Assembly (NCBI GenBank): GCA_914767885.1
Contig: CAJZBQ010000019.1
Coordinates: 124,001-188,000 of the forward strand
Reading direction: 5' to 3'
DNA from: Blepharisma stoltei
Taxonomy: Eukaryota; Ciliophora; Heterotrichea; Heterotrichida; Blepharismidae
DNA: 64,000 bases
Shown: positions 11,116 through 23,080 of the stretch, piece by piece
How positions within the stretch are numbered: position 1 is the first letter of the stretch
Layout of the letters: each line of letters opens with the position of its first letter
Position numbers and translations under genes: made by a program
Notes under the pieces: model-generated
What the model was told of the DNA's origin: nothing
Databases searched by the model: none
The model's input: the letters and a program-made list of their open reading frames with translations, nothing else

Positions 11116-11857
11116 TTATATAGATTTTTGAGTTATATTCAAATAGTTCAGCAGCTCAAACTCTTCAAATCTGTCCCTAAAGCACTTATCTAAATTATTA
11201 AGTAAAGGGAATAGTTCAATATAAAGATGCCAATAATAATTTTCTTCATAGCTCAAGAACTCACAATTTGTATTATAATAGTCTAATTCTTGGTCGCCCT
11301 CAGCAATGCTGCAATATGAATTCCCATCAGTCGCACATACACATTTTCTATGCTTTTCATTCATAAGCTCACAATTAATGTCCCAATGGCATCGAATAGG
11401 ATGCTCTTGTACATGCTTTGACCAAATATTTCGAACCCCACAGTTAACAGACTCTGAATACGTTGGCACTTTTTGTTTTTCGCATAATAATTTTCCTTCC
11501 ATTTGCCACACTCTTTGGATTTTTAATTGCAAAATTGAGCAGCTAGTTTCTTCTGGACAATCTTGAGAATTTACTAATATAAGATCATTTGTCCACAAAG
11601 CACAAATCCCTGTTGGCAATTCTACGCATTTTCATACAGGGCATGCAAAAAGCAACAAAAACAAATTAAAAAGTATAGGAGTTTCCCCTAGATAGCCCTT
11701 ACAGGGCTGTGGATTCTATCCGGAATCTTTTGGTTGGTCAAACCGACTTACTACGTTGGTCGGACCAACTTGTTAATTCGACCAACCAAAGAATTCGGAA
11801 CAGAATCCACAGTCTGTAAGGACTATCTAGGGAAAACCCCTGTATTATACTTTTCAT
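11116..11857 (-). CDS. Secreted Cys-rich protein, signal peptide split by palindromic IES
   Basis: After removing the insert at 11674-11849, ATG 11857 reads MKSILFNLFLLLFACPVWKC, a clear signal peptide with Trp from TGA. The mature part is about 170 residues with paired Cys (CVCATDGNSYC, CHWDINC, CPEETSC) and no domain I can name. The motif C-x-C-x6-YC recurs in the gene at 31807-32560 (CSCGYNADASAYC), so they are probably one family. The start codon lies only 9 bp after the stop of kinase copy 2 on the same strand. Confidence 0.75.
11674..11849. mobile_element. Palindromic MITE-like IES in signal peptide codons
   Basis: About 172 bp with imperfect 65-70 bp inverted repeats (TTTCCCCTAGATAGCCCTTA against its complement on the right). 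TATA at both ends; collapse to a single TATA restores the signal peptide. Confidence 0.88.
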
Positions 11858-11866
11858 ATTTTACCA

Positions 11867-12964
11867 TTAAATCTTATTGGAATTTATATCAACTCTTGAA
11901 ACATCAGTAGACGCTGGAATTTCACAGTTGTAATAATAGTCAGCAAATAATGATTGCGTGACTTCATCCTTTAATAAAATTTTACTCTTTGCGAGAGCTT
12001 CCATATCGATATCATTATTAAATGACAATTCAACTTGCTGGCTGAAGTTTGCTCTAGTAATTTTTGGAATATAAGGAGCTTTTAAAGAAAAATTTGCAAG
12101 CTTTTTTCAATCAAAATTGGAAAACCATGAATGGTTTTTTGCTTCAAAAGACCCATTATAGCCTAGTCTATTTTCAGGGTCCTTTTCAAGCAGTTTATTG
12201 ACAAAATCAATAACATGACTAGATCAACCGGCTGGGACTTGACTTTCTTTAAGACTTATACCTTCATTTATTTTCTCCTCGATTTCTTTTAAGTTAGTCC
12301 CTTCATAAGGCCTAGCACCCACAATAATTTCATATAAAGTGATTCCAAGGGCATAATAGTCAACCGCTTTAGTTTGGACATCTTGGAAAATTGTCTCTGG
12401 AGCTATATACCCTAAGGTGCCTTCTATATATTTTGAATTTTTGTTGCCCAAAATAATGGCTGTACCAAAATCAGATAAATGCAAATACCCCTTTTCGTCA
12501 AATAATAAATTTTCAGGCTTCAAATCTCTGTGGATGATATTTGCTTCATGAATAGACTCAAGGCACCTTATGGTGTTGGCTATTCAAAATTTCACTATTT
12601 TTTCGTCAAAACGCAATTTTTTAGATAAATGATACCTGAGGTCTCCGCCTGGCATTAAATCTAAAACTAAAAAAAGGTTCTGGCTATCAGAAAACGCATA
12701 ATGACAATTCGTGAGCGTTGAACTTTTTGCAAATTTCAGGATTTTTTGCTCGTTTAAAACTGTACTTATACACTTTTTGGCAAGAATTTTTGCCTTAGAC
12801 ATGACCTTTATAGCGTATTCTGTATTGGAAGCTTTATGGAGAGCTTTCCAGACCTTCCCGTAAGCTCCTCTACCAATTATATAATTTAACTGAAACATGT
12901 CTCTGGTGACGGTAGAGTTTACTTCGGTTGATTCTTCATTTGAATTTCGGCAGCAATTTCCCAT
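11867..12964 (-). CDS. AGC-like Ser/Thr protein kinase with N-terminal lipidation signal, copy 2
   Basis: Starts MGNCCRNSNEES (myristoyl Gly plus Cys). Motifs: GRGAYGKVWKA, YAIKVMSKAKIL, IIHRDLKPENLLF, LSDFGTA, GTLGYIAPET, then a Trp from TGA in AGWSSHV and SWFSNFDWKKL. It ends STDVSRVDINSNKI with TAA at 11867. The frame is continuous with no IES, which makes it the reference for copy 1 (9538-10828). Likely a membrane-anchored signalling kinase of the STK32-like class. Confidence 0.93.
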
Positions 12965-13335
12965 TTAAATTTTATGATATTATAGAGAATTTATTTTCAG
13001 CACAATTCAAGAATCAACAGAATATAATATCCATAAACAAAAATGGGATTATATTAAGAAATAAGTCAGTCAAAATCATTTTAAATTAATTACTATGAAA
13101 TTTTTTAACGATTATTTAATTATTTTTTGGCAGAAAATAATAGAAATATAATTTTTATTTTTGAAAATAAAAGTTAAAAAATTTGATATTTTATGGAAAT
13201 TAAATTGTAAAAATATGCAAAAAATGCTTAATTTATTGAAAATTTTATTATATTTTTTATAAACTCAGTTATGAAAACTTCGTATCTTTTTTCATATTGT
13301 GAAGATCCGTATCCTGCTTGCTTTATAATAGTCAA
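12965..13335. promoter_or_regulatory. Divergent intergenic region
   Basis: About 370 bp AT-rich DNA between the divergent kinase and RING-CH genes, so it should hold both promoters. No motif can be named. Confidence 0.4.
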
Positions 13336-14244
13336 ATGCACAGAAAAATTGTTTCAAATGCCACCAGTGAAGCCGCTCTCTATAAATCGCCTCGCAAATC
13401 CCGACGAGTTTCAGTTGGCTCCATATCATCTCCTCAATCTTCAAACTCCCAGTCCTCAAAAAAAATCACCCCAGGCGACCACGTCCAAGTCCTCAATACT
13501 TATTCTCAATCTCCTAGAATTTTTATAAAAGCTTCCAATAACACCCCAATAACCCTTCACATTCAAAAGCCGGGCATAATTACCACAACAAAAACCTATG
13601 TATTTGAAGCCGCATCCCAATTAAAAGAAATTTCGAATAACATGAAATTCCCCTGTGAACAAGAACTTCCTATTGTATCAGTATTTCCTTTTGACGATAA
13701 GCCAAATGAGTCTGCAGAGTCTTCCTCTGTCAGCTCGATTTCTCTAAATCGCACTTCTGCACCTCTAGCTCCATTATCCCCTATAATTTGCCGAATCTGC
13801 CTTGATTCTTCTAAACAAGAAGATTTAATTGCCCCTTGCAAATGCAATGGGACACAAAAATACGTCCATCAAGAATGCTTGAAATTGTGACTGCTTCATA
13901 GTGACAAAGATGAAATGGAGCTATCCTCTTGTGAACTATGTAAATGTCCGCTAAAAATGAATTTTCATTATTTAACGACGTGCAGCCCATGTGGGAAAGA
14001 ACAAAGCTGTGTCCCGTGGCTTGCGCTATTTGTGGCATTATTTTTTATGATTTTTGTAAGTGGGATGTTTTATTTATTTTCATGCAAAATTATACAAGAT
14101 AAGACTTTAGTTATGACGCTGGGTGTTATTTTTTCGGTTTTTGCGGTTTTATGTCTTTTATTAAGCTTTGGAAGTGCTTTGGAGTCGTGCTTTGAAAGAA
14201 GGGTTGTGGAGTGGGATATAGAAAATCAAGATTTTAATAATTAA
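13336..14244 (+). CDS. RING-CH (MARCH-type) membrane E3 ubiquitin ligase
   Basis: I chose ATG 13336 because upstream ATG 13271 is in another frame and no 15-nt intron joins them. Residues about 150-210 form the C4HC3 RING-CH: CRICLDSSKQ, CKCNGTQKYVHQEC, then a TGA-encoded Trp in KLWLLHSD, and CELCKCPL. Two hydrophobic segments follow (WLALFVALFFMIFVSGMFYL and MTLGVIFSVFAVLCLLL). This is the usual MARCH layout: RING first, then paired transmembrane helices, marking membrane cargo with ubiquitin. It stops 6 bp before the next ATG. Confidence 0.92.
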
Positions 14245-14250
14245 ATAAAT

Positions 14251-14964
14251 ATGACAGAACTTGTGTTTAGAATTGACTATAACGACCAAGAAGCTTGCTT
14301 AGAAGCAGCCAAACAAATAACCAAATATATGATGAGCTACAAAGAAGTGCTAAATAGATACACAGAAGGATGTAACTATGACACTGCAAGTTCTTCAGAG
14401 AAAAGGCTGCTATTAGAGCAATTCAGCAGTTTCTGCTTGCTAATTATCCAATCTTGTGTAAGCGAAATTGAATTATTAGAAGACGAATTGGATAGTTCAA
14501 AGTTGTATAACGACGACTGCCAAAAATTAATTAAAGAGTTAGAAGACGCCAGGCAACAAATTGAAAATTTGAAATCATTGAAGATGCAGGACAAAACTCC
14601 TAAGAATTCTGATATAGAATTGCATCAGAATTCAAGAGAAAAATTAAAGTTATCTACGATTAGCTCGAAAGAAGCTGAGGTAGGAATAACTATGAGGTCG
14701 AATCAATTCAATGATCCTATAGAAACGGCTATTGTATACCAATGAAGTTCTACAAGGATTCAAGCTGCATGAAGAGGATATGTGATGAGGAAACAGTATT
14801 ATGAACTTTTAAACGAATATATTGATCAGAGTAGAGCCATTCCTACTCAAGTCTCTGACGAAGATATTGCATTTTGTGACAGAGAGGAATTTCACATTAT
14901 TGAGTTAATAGCAATTTCAATCAGAATATACTATCACAATTTATTTATAAAAATTTTTAGTTAG
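14251..14964 (+). CDS. Coiled-coil protein with IQ motif
   Basis: ATG 14251 to TAG 14962. A helical, coiled-coil-prone middle (EIELLEDELDSSKLYN and after) is followed by an IQ motif, STRIQAAWRGYVMRKQY, whose Trp, and the one before it, are TGA codons. IQ motifs bind calmodulin or centrin-like proteins. About 237 residues. No named family recognised. The next ATG is only 16 bp downstream, and it could share regulation with the EF-hand gene there. Confidence 0.8.
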
Positions 14965-14980
14965 TTTCTAACCATATATT

Positions 14981-17900
14981 ATGAAAATAGCCTCAAATTC
15001 TATTAAAACTAAAAATCTTACATTTGAGCAGTGCTTTCGGGCAATTGACAAAGACGACAAAAAAGTCATCTCATGTGATGATTTTATTTCTTTTTTGGAA
15101 AATCTGAGGCTATGCTTAACAAAAGCTGAAATTTCGAGGCTGGTTTTGATTTTTGATGAAGAATGCAAAGGGAAACTAGAAATTCAAGACTTTTATGATA
15201 TTTTGGCCGCTTATAAGGTTGAGACTGAAAATCACCGAGTGATGAGCAAGCCTGTAGAAGTCGATGCTTTAGCCAATTTTATGAAATTCATAGAAAATAG
15301 AAAACTAAGCCCAGAAGAAATATTTGAAATTATTGATACCAACAAAAAAAACCTAATTCTCAACGAAGATTTAAAAAGTTTCCTTATAAATATTGAATCA
15401 AACCTTAAGCAAAGAGAAATTGCTTCTATAGTAAGGATACTTGATCCTCATATGACTGGAGAAATTACAAAAGACACCTTCATGAAAATCATGAATAAAG
15501 GAAACCAAGCTGTAAAAATTGAAAATTTAATTAAAACAAGAAAACCCAGGACTCGTTACAATTCAGACGGAAAAAAAGAAAAAATTAGCAAGCCTAAGAA
15601 AGATAAAGATATTAGAAGACTTATTAAAAAAATAGAAGAAAATGGTAAAAGTGTATCAGAGTTCGTAAAAATTTTACAAAAAGAGAATAAAGGGAGAGTT
15701 GCTATACAAGTTTTTTCGAAAGCACTAGGCTCTGTATTTCCTTCTATAAAAAAAGAAGAAATTATCAAGCTATTAAGCTTCTTTGATTTAGATAAAGATA
15801 GTATGATTAGTATCAAGGATATTGAAAACTTCTTTATAAACCATGCGTCAAGCCACAAATCGACCAAAAAGTTATTTAAAAAATTAGCCAAAAAAATACA
15901 GGAGTCAAATACCCCAACCCTTGAATTTTTTGCAAATGAAAAAATAAATGATTTTATGGACGAAAAACAGTTTATAGAAGATATATCAAGAATTTTTAAA
16001 CTTTCTCATGAAAAATCCGAACTTTTGTATAATTTTTTGAAAGTTGAAGACCTGGATGGTGTTCCCATTAAAAGTTTAGCTGCTTATATTGACTCTTATA
16101 GATCTGACTTGCAGCTAAATGAATCAGAAATAGAAAAAGCTGCAAAAGAGCTTCTAGAGACTTCTAGAATTATGCCAGGAAATGCAGCTGAAGAACTAAC
16201 AAAAATATTCAGCACATTAAAACTTAGCCCATTAGATGTCTTCAAACTAGCTGACAGGCAGAATAATGAAAAAATTGGCATAGGAAGTTTCACCAAAACA
16301 ATTCTAAAACTTTTCCCTAAAATCAACGAAAATTTATTAAATAGAGCAGTAAAACTTTTCAAAGGGCCAGTGATAACCCATGACGAGATGATATCTAGAT
16401 TTGATATCGAAATTGAGCCTGAAGAGCCATCAATTGACTTTTCCAACTTATCTGAAGATCAAATCAGAATGTTTAAAAAATTAACCAGCGCTTTTCTTGA
16501 GACAAGCTTTACTCCGCAGACTTTTTTTATTAATGCTGATACCGATCATGATGGTAGAATCAGTACAGCAGATCTCATTGGAGCTATGAAAAAATTATTT
16601 TCCCCAAAAATCCTGTCAAATGCTGATATAAGGGCTATTAGTGAAGCTTTCAAAATTCATGTAAATGAGACTATATATATTGATGAGTTTTTGAAGCTTA
16701 TGAATGAAGTCAAAACGGAAGAAGAAAAAATAGAGTTTCAGCCATTAAGCAAAATTGAAGAATCCTCTATTAAAATTGAACAAAAAATCCCCACGGAATC
16801 TGAAAAAGACTCGGCGAAAAGTAAATCAGAAAGCCTCAGCAGAGGATCAAGGCCAGCTTCGCATAGCATGAAATTCTTTCAAAGCACGTCACGAAGAAGC
16901 TCAAGAATATCGTCGATTGGAAGCGAAAAAATTATTAAACCACTAAAGCTTAGTGAAATCCAAAATGAAGCTCCTGCGAAAAAGTCTGAAAGTTCTTCAT
17001 CTTCAAGAAAACCCTCAAAAATTGATGCAATAGAAAACGTATTTTATCAAAACAGGAAGCCAAAAAAAGAAAAAACACCAGATAGCACTCCAAAAATGCC
17101 AGCTGAGATTTTGATCCAAAACAACGATCCAAAAGCACATAATGATGTTTCTTTTAGGTCTTCTGGGAACACATCAGATGCAGCATCACAAAAAAGGCAA
17201 AAAATTCGTCCAAGAATTTACTATTCTCAGGATTCTAGCCATCCCTCATCCCCTAATTCTGAATTATCCTCCCCTTTACGATCTACAGAATCACTCCAAC
17301 AAGAGCCTATCATGAAAGTGGCTAACTATTTAAATGGAGAGAATGATAAAAAAAGACCTTTAATGGCTGAAGAATTTTATGAGTCACTGGATGGGATGCA
17401 TTGGCATGTTATTACAAAAGCCCAATTAAAGATGTGCTTAGACAAGCTACCTTTGTCGCTATCTGAAGACGAAAAAAATATTATTTTAAAGATAGCTGAC
17501 TCAAAAAATGAAAATAGAATTTATAGTGAGGAATTTGTAAAATACTTGAGATCATTAAAAAGCAAAGTTCTTGAAAGACAAACAAGCCGAAAAATATCTA
17601 GAAGAACAAGGCCACCTGAAGTAAAAGACTTGAACCGCAATTTAAATGATTTTCCTGAAGACTCATTAGACAGCGCTATATTTAAGCTAAAAGACTACAT
17701 AAAAACCCACCAAATTTATATCACCTCAATTGAAGCCACTTTTCAAAGACTAGACGAAGATGGCATTGGAGCCCTCAAGGAGCCAGATTTTATCCTCGCA
17801 ATTGACAGACTGAGAATTGGGATCACAGAAGCCCAAATGAACAAATTAATTGAGTTCGCAGATCCCAACCAAAGCGGGATAATAAATTACGTCAATTTCA

Positions 17901-20865
17901 TCAAGATGATTTCCAGCTATGAGTTCAGAAGCCTCCAAACAGTATTAAAACCTATTGAAAAAATCAAAGAAATAAAAGAAACTGAAGAAGAAGAAAAATA
18001 TGTACAATCCTCAGCGTCTTCAAGGAGTATGAAAAAGCAGCTTGTAAACCCTATTGAAGAAATACAGAATTATGTGCTTTCTGATGTAGATTTTTTTACA
18101 AAAACGAATGATGAGTGAAGAACGATTTTGAATAGTGAAATTGCAGCACTGAAAAGATGTGCAGAATTGATATTCTTGATAGTAATAAATAGTAGATATA
18201 ATAGAAATAAAATAATTTATGTAAATAAAGAATAGAGTCGTCAAGGAAAAAAAAATTCATTGACCCTGATTTTGGTCCTGAGCAAATTCAAGATGGGGCA
18301 TTTTGTTTATATTGGACAGGAAGCCCACCGAATAGTAATTATCCTCCAGCTGATGAGCTGACGTGAATTTCTCCTTCAAAATTCTTGAAATCAGCAGTCT
18401 TCATTAATGGAGGAAGCAATAAAAACACAGTCATACAAGGCTCACTTAGGAATTCCTGGTTTCTTGGAGGCTTAAGCATTGTTGGCCAGCAAGAAGAATT
18501 CATCTGTGGCTTCTTAAAAAAGCTTGAAAAACCTGACCAAATAAACGTAAATACAGTCCTAGGGATTTCTAAAGGCACCTATCCTCCTATCTTTCATGCA
18601 TTTGCCAAAAAAGGACTCTACGTAATCCGTGTAGAAATCGACAGGTCTTCAAAATGGGTGATTATTGATGACAGAATCCCAATGTACGCTAAAGATACCA
18701 AAGATCCACAATATATATTTGGCCATAGCTCAGATCCCAATGAGCTATGGATAAGCTTAATAGAAAAAGCATATGCAAAACTATATGGCTGTTATGAAGC
18801 TTTAAATGGTGGACTGCTAGAAGACTCGTTGCACTTATTAACCAAAATGAATGTAGAAAAAATAAAAATATCAGCACGTGAGCTCTCACAAGATAAAATT
18901 AAACTAGATCAGTTTTGGACGTTACTTAAAAAATGCAAAGATGAAAAACTGCTTGTTGGCTGCACTATTGATTCAGAAATAAATGATGTTGTTATTGATG
19001 GAGAAATTACTGGATTAATTGGCCAATATGCCTATGCAATTGTTGATATTTTGTTTGTAAAAAACCCTCGGGCAAAAAATTCAAAAAAAAGACATAGATT
19101 GTTAAGGCTAAGGAATTTTTGGAATGAAAAGGAATGGCAAGGAAAATGGAGCCGAAAAAGCGAAGAACTGCAAGAATTTTTTGGGATTATTAAGCCTGAG
19201 CTGGATAAAAATAATGAAGAAGCGTTTGATATTAACAGATATGATGGCACATTTTTAATGAGCTTTAAAGATTGGAGATCGATATTTAGCCATGTGTATA
19301 TATGCTCAAATTTCAAGAAGCAATGGGGAGTCCAATTTCAAGGGGATTGGACATCAGAAACCTCTGGTGGGGTTCCTATGGATAAAGAAAACTCAGTACT
19401 TTGGTCACGGAATCCTCAATTTATATTAGAATTAAAATCCAGATGTGTCGTTAAACATGAAAACCCCCTACCTTCAATGCCAAACTACCTAGTCTTGATA
19501 ATAAGAAATATAACATATATTGCAGCAAATTTGCTTCCAAGCTAATCAAACGCGATTTATAGCATGCTTACAAATATATTTAATATTTTATTTCATATTC
19601 CTACTATATACATAACTTTTATATTTAAAATAATTTTTCGACTAATAAACAATAGAGTTAATAGAGGAATAAGCTGGAATCGCTTAATTATCGGCATTTT
19701 AAGAATGAATCCAGTAGAATTCTGTTTTAAAAAAATAGAGACAAATAAATCAATTCAAACATAATGATGCATCATAGGGACATAATATCTAGCATCGATT
19801 GCGCTAAATTATTGCCTTTTAAAAAATTTAATCTGTTTAAATAGCTTATTTACATATAATACATGATATCTTGCTTTAAATTTAATACAAAAATAAGAGT
19901 TAAATTTGCTAACCAAATAAAAATTCTGTCTATAGTAGAGATATGAAATAAAGTATTAAATATCGTTATTTGCAAATTTTTGAACTTTACCACCTAAGTG
20001 TGGAATTTTTTCCGCGTGTGAAAAGGTGATTTCACGTGTGGAGCCCTTTTGATTTCACATGTGGAATCCTCTTTTCACACGCGGAAAAAAATCCACACTT
20101 AGGTGGTAAAGTTCAAAAATCTGCAAATAACGATATATTTTAAATATGCTATAAGTCGTGCTTGAATAGTTTAGGCGCGAAAATGCCGTATATCTGTTAT
20201 ATTCCTATTATCAAGTCTAAGTAGTTTGATATTGAGGGGTGTTTCATGCTTGGTCCAGATGTGAAATAACAGTACTTCTAAGTCAAGAAGACTGCCGATA
20301 CATGAAAAATTCAGTGTTTCCATTCGACGGGACAATGAAAACTATATGTTTCTCTATCATGAAACTGAGCCCAGAAGAAGAACATGCTAATTTGTTTGAT
20401 AAAACAAAAATTGTTTATTTATCAGTTTTAAAACAGCACAGAGAGGTCAGCTGCAAAATCGACATCCTACCCGGAAAATTCGCTATTATTCCAGCCACAC
20501 TCAACTCAGGAGAGACTGGGAAATTTTGGCTATCAATATATTCAAAGTGCGAAAGAGAAAAAGTGAAGGTTTACAGCTCCTCAGACCCTGAAAACGTCGG
20601 AGTAGAGATAGAAAACGAAGAAGAAGTCCCAAAGGAGAGCATCAGCCCTTCAATTATCAATGATCTACGCGAGCTAGTAGTATACTATATAACAGATCTT
20701 ATCCTATGTAGCCAAGCTTATTTGTCTGATATTTCCTTTAATATAATTTTTTTATGCAGCAAAAATAATTTATCTTATATTGATACAGCATATATCTCAA
20801 TTCAATATAATATGATAATATTAATTTATCTACCATATTTCCCTTGCATGATCATGCTGCCATAG
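14981..20865 (+). CDS. Multi-EF-hand protein fused to a catalytically degenerate calpain
   Basis: About 1,050 residues carry at least eight EF-hand-like units, e.g. DKDDKKVISCDDF, DLDKDSMISIKDI, DTDHDGRISTADL and DPNQSGIINYVNF. A Ser-rich low-complexity stretch (about residues 590-760) interrupts them. Excising a 62-bp TA-bounded IES at 18171-18234 joins CAELIESSRKKK to FIDPDFGP, the start of a calpain core. The protease Cys is Ser (QGSLRNSWFLGGLS where families have LGDCWFL) and the His is Tyr (GQYAYAIV), while RNFWNEKEW keeps the Asn. So it is probably a pseudoprotease acting as a calcium-dependent scaffold. An 816-bp insert (19438-20263) splits the C2-like domain; removal gives FILELKSRCEITVLLSQEDCR. 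The 3' end is uncertain: the frame stays open to 20865, overlapping the convergent gene by 40 bp. Confidence 0.8.
18171..18234. other. 62-bp TA-bounded IES joining EF-hand and calpain parts
   Basis: TA at 18171 and 18233. Between them the frame meets TAG; TA-to-TA removal restores the frame exactly into the calpain core. Confidence 0.8.
19438..20263. mobile_element. 816-bp insert with 10-bp direct repeat in calpain exon
   Basis: TCCAGATGTG occurs at 19438-19447 and again at 20254-20263. Deleting one copy plus the insert restores a canonical calpain C2-like strand. AT-rich, ORF-poor interior with a nested palindrome. The 10-bp duplication is not a TA-type boundary. Confidence 0.8.
19961..20135. 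mobile_element. Palindromic MITE nested in the calpain insert
   Basis: Inverted repeats of about 68 bp (TATCGTTATTTGCA, then TTGAACTTTACCACCTAAGT) with a 30-40 bp centre. It would form a long hairpin. Confidence 0.88.
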
Positions 20866-22928
20866 TCAGCCAAGTTTTTCTCATTTTGGCTTAACGATCT
20901 TATCCTTTCGTCATTTCTCTCTCGATAGTCTGGCTTATAAGCTAGGCTTGTATCAGGACTTGGGCCTTGATTAGGGGTTGCTTCGTTAGTTTTAACATAG
21001 GAGCTTGCTAGCTCTGGGGCAAGTCTGGACTGGGAGTTAAATGCTGATGCATACATAGCTGGGGACTGCTGAAGTATCGGAGACAAGAACTCTGGGACGT
21101 ATTTTGACGTATCTTTTAATAGTCCAGTAATCGGGTTAAATATATAAGGCTTTGGGCTTTTTTTGGTATATCTAGGAAATGAAGTAGAATACATTGACTC
21201 TGCTTCATAAATTGCTTTTTGGACGTTATCACTTGGAATATTTGTCTGAGAATATGCGGGGGATAAGGATGAGCTCAAATTACGATTTGAATATATTCTG
21301 AATTAAGGTAAATTATACATAAATTTTACATAGACCATAATAATTTCTTATAATTTATTAGGTATAAATCGTTTTTCTGGCTTATTTGGTGTTTCAGCAT
21401 TTCCTGAATTTCTAAATTTTCCTTATACTCTTTCGCTTTTCTCTCTTTTTCCAGCCTTTCAAAGTACTCCACTTCTCTGAGTTTCCTTAAATTTTCAAGT
21501 CTATTTTCTATTTCTTTTTGCCGCGCCATGGCTTCTAATTGTCGCTTCTGGTCCCTCGCACTCATTTGGAAGCTGATTTCTGAGCTGGATCTTTTGTTTT
21601 CTGTATATTGGGGCTGATAAGGCTCATTCGGAATTTCTTTTGGGATATTTTCATTAGCTAATGGAGTTGTTTCTGCTGGATTTTGATATAATTTCAGCTG
21701 ATTTTCTTTTTGTTTTAGCTGCTCTTTTAATAACTCGATTTCTTGGTTATATAAAGCGTCAAGCTCATTATAATCCTGGCCGTTCTCTGGCTGTTTTTGT
21801 ACCTCTTGAGGGACATTTTCATATTCCTGGCTGTTTATTTGCTGGAATTTTGGCTCGTCATAATAGGCTCTGTTTTCTGCTGGGTTTTCTCAAGGATTAT
21901 TCCCTACTTTTCTTTGATATGATTGCAGCAGTTTTTCTTGGTATGTCTGCGACTGGTTTTGGTTACTGGAAACGTTTTTCTAACTCCCTGCTTTAAATTG
22001 GAACAAAAAATTTTGTTTCAATTAAAGGGGCTAAGAAAATATTTTTATAAAAAAAAAAATTATATAAAAATTTCAAAAATTTATCGAATTAGATTAATAA
22101 ATCTGTTTAATACAATGCTATTTACTCTTTATCCTTTAAAAAAAGTAGGATATAACTAAATTTTTTTATTATTAGTTAATACGCCAATATTAAATGATAT
22201 CAAAAAACTATCTACCAAATATTATTATTTTTATTGATTAATAAAAACAAATTTTTAAAAAAAAATTATTGATTAAAGTGCTAATTTGTTTAAATAAGAT
22301 GCTATTAATACTCTATTCTTTAAAATAAAGCAAGAAATAAATAAATTTTCAATTTTTATATCAAAGTTATTTAATTAAAATTTTTTCTAAACATTTTTAA
22401 TTCTTTAAAAATTTAGCAATTAAGGATAATAAAATTTAATTAAATAAGATGCTCTTTATACTCTGTTCTTTAAAAAAGAGCAAGATATAACTAAATTTTA
22501 AATTTAGTTAAAAGAAACATTAACTTATACCAAAACTTTTTACATAAAAATTATGATTTTTATCTATAAAATGTTTTAATATAAAATTGAATTTTGTTCC
22601 AATTTAAAGGAGGGTTAGTTTACCAAAAAAACGGAAACTTTACCAATATTTTGTTCCAATTTAAAGAGGGGGACTGAGGGGACTGAGTAATAATTTCTGG
22701 CTGCTTAAAATAGCTTGCAGCTGGATAGTCATAATTCCCACTATCTTTTCTAACCTGCACATCTGTGACCATCCCTTTTCGGTTATAGGCAACATGATGG
22801 CTTTGCATATTCTTATGGACGTCAAATCTTTTCCTGCCAAACTTTGGCTCTAAGTAGTCCTAATTGATATTTACGTCTACGAGGAACGATTTGCTAGTTG
22901 CAGTATTATAAACCCCGCTGCCTTCCAT
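20826..22928 (-). CDS. Coiled-coil, Gln/Glu-rich hypothetical protein with MITE insert
   Basis: ATG 22928 reads MEGSGVYNTATSKSFLVD. A 15-nt intron at 22860-22874 then leads into DYLEPKFGRKRFDVHKNMQSHHVAYNRKGM. A family 3 MITE at 21981-22689 interrupts after KQPEII. Downstream is Gln/Asn-rich sequence (EKLLQSYQRKVGNNPWENP, Trp from TGA) and a charged coiled coil (RQLEAMARQKEIENRLENLR). A short AT-rich break (about 21300-21365) precedes a Ser/Pro-rich tail ending MIMQGKYGR at TAA 20826. Frames across the MITE and the short break do not close with simple TA excision, so the joined product is not certain. It resembles cytoskeletal or ciliary coiled-coil proteins only in composition. Confidence 0.65.
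21981..22689. mobile_element. MITE family 3 (IES) in coiled-coil gene
   Basis: About 705 bp. Left TAACTCCCTGCTTTAAATTG then GAACAAAA; the right end is the reverse (TTTTGTTCCAATTTAAAG, G-rich, GAGTAA). An extra copy of the TIR core lies at 22594-22611. Interior 75-85 % A/T, no ORF. Confidence 0.85.
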
Positions 22929-23080
22929 ACTTTGCCACTTAATATTCCATTAAAATCAGAAGTCTTTAACTGCCTCTATTGAAACAATATCATTTTTAAA
23001 TAATTTTGCCTTTGAATATTAATTTCCAAAGAAAAATAGGCCAAAACATTGCAATAAATATCTGATGAAGTTTTCAGATA

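Noticed and set aside
13271-13528. ATG 13271 as start of the RING-CH gene
   Set aside because: Wrong frame, and no 15- or 16-nt GT-AG intron links it to the RING-CH frame.
22022-22590. Small ORFs in the AT-rich interior of MITE family 3
   Set aside because: Low-complexity A/T sequence with no conserved residues; typical MITE interior.
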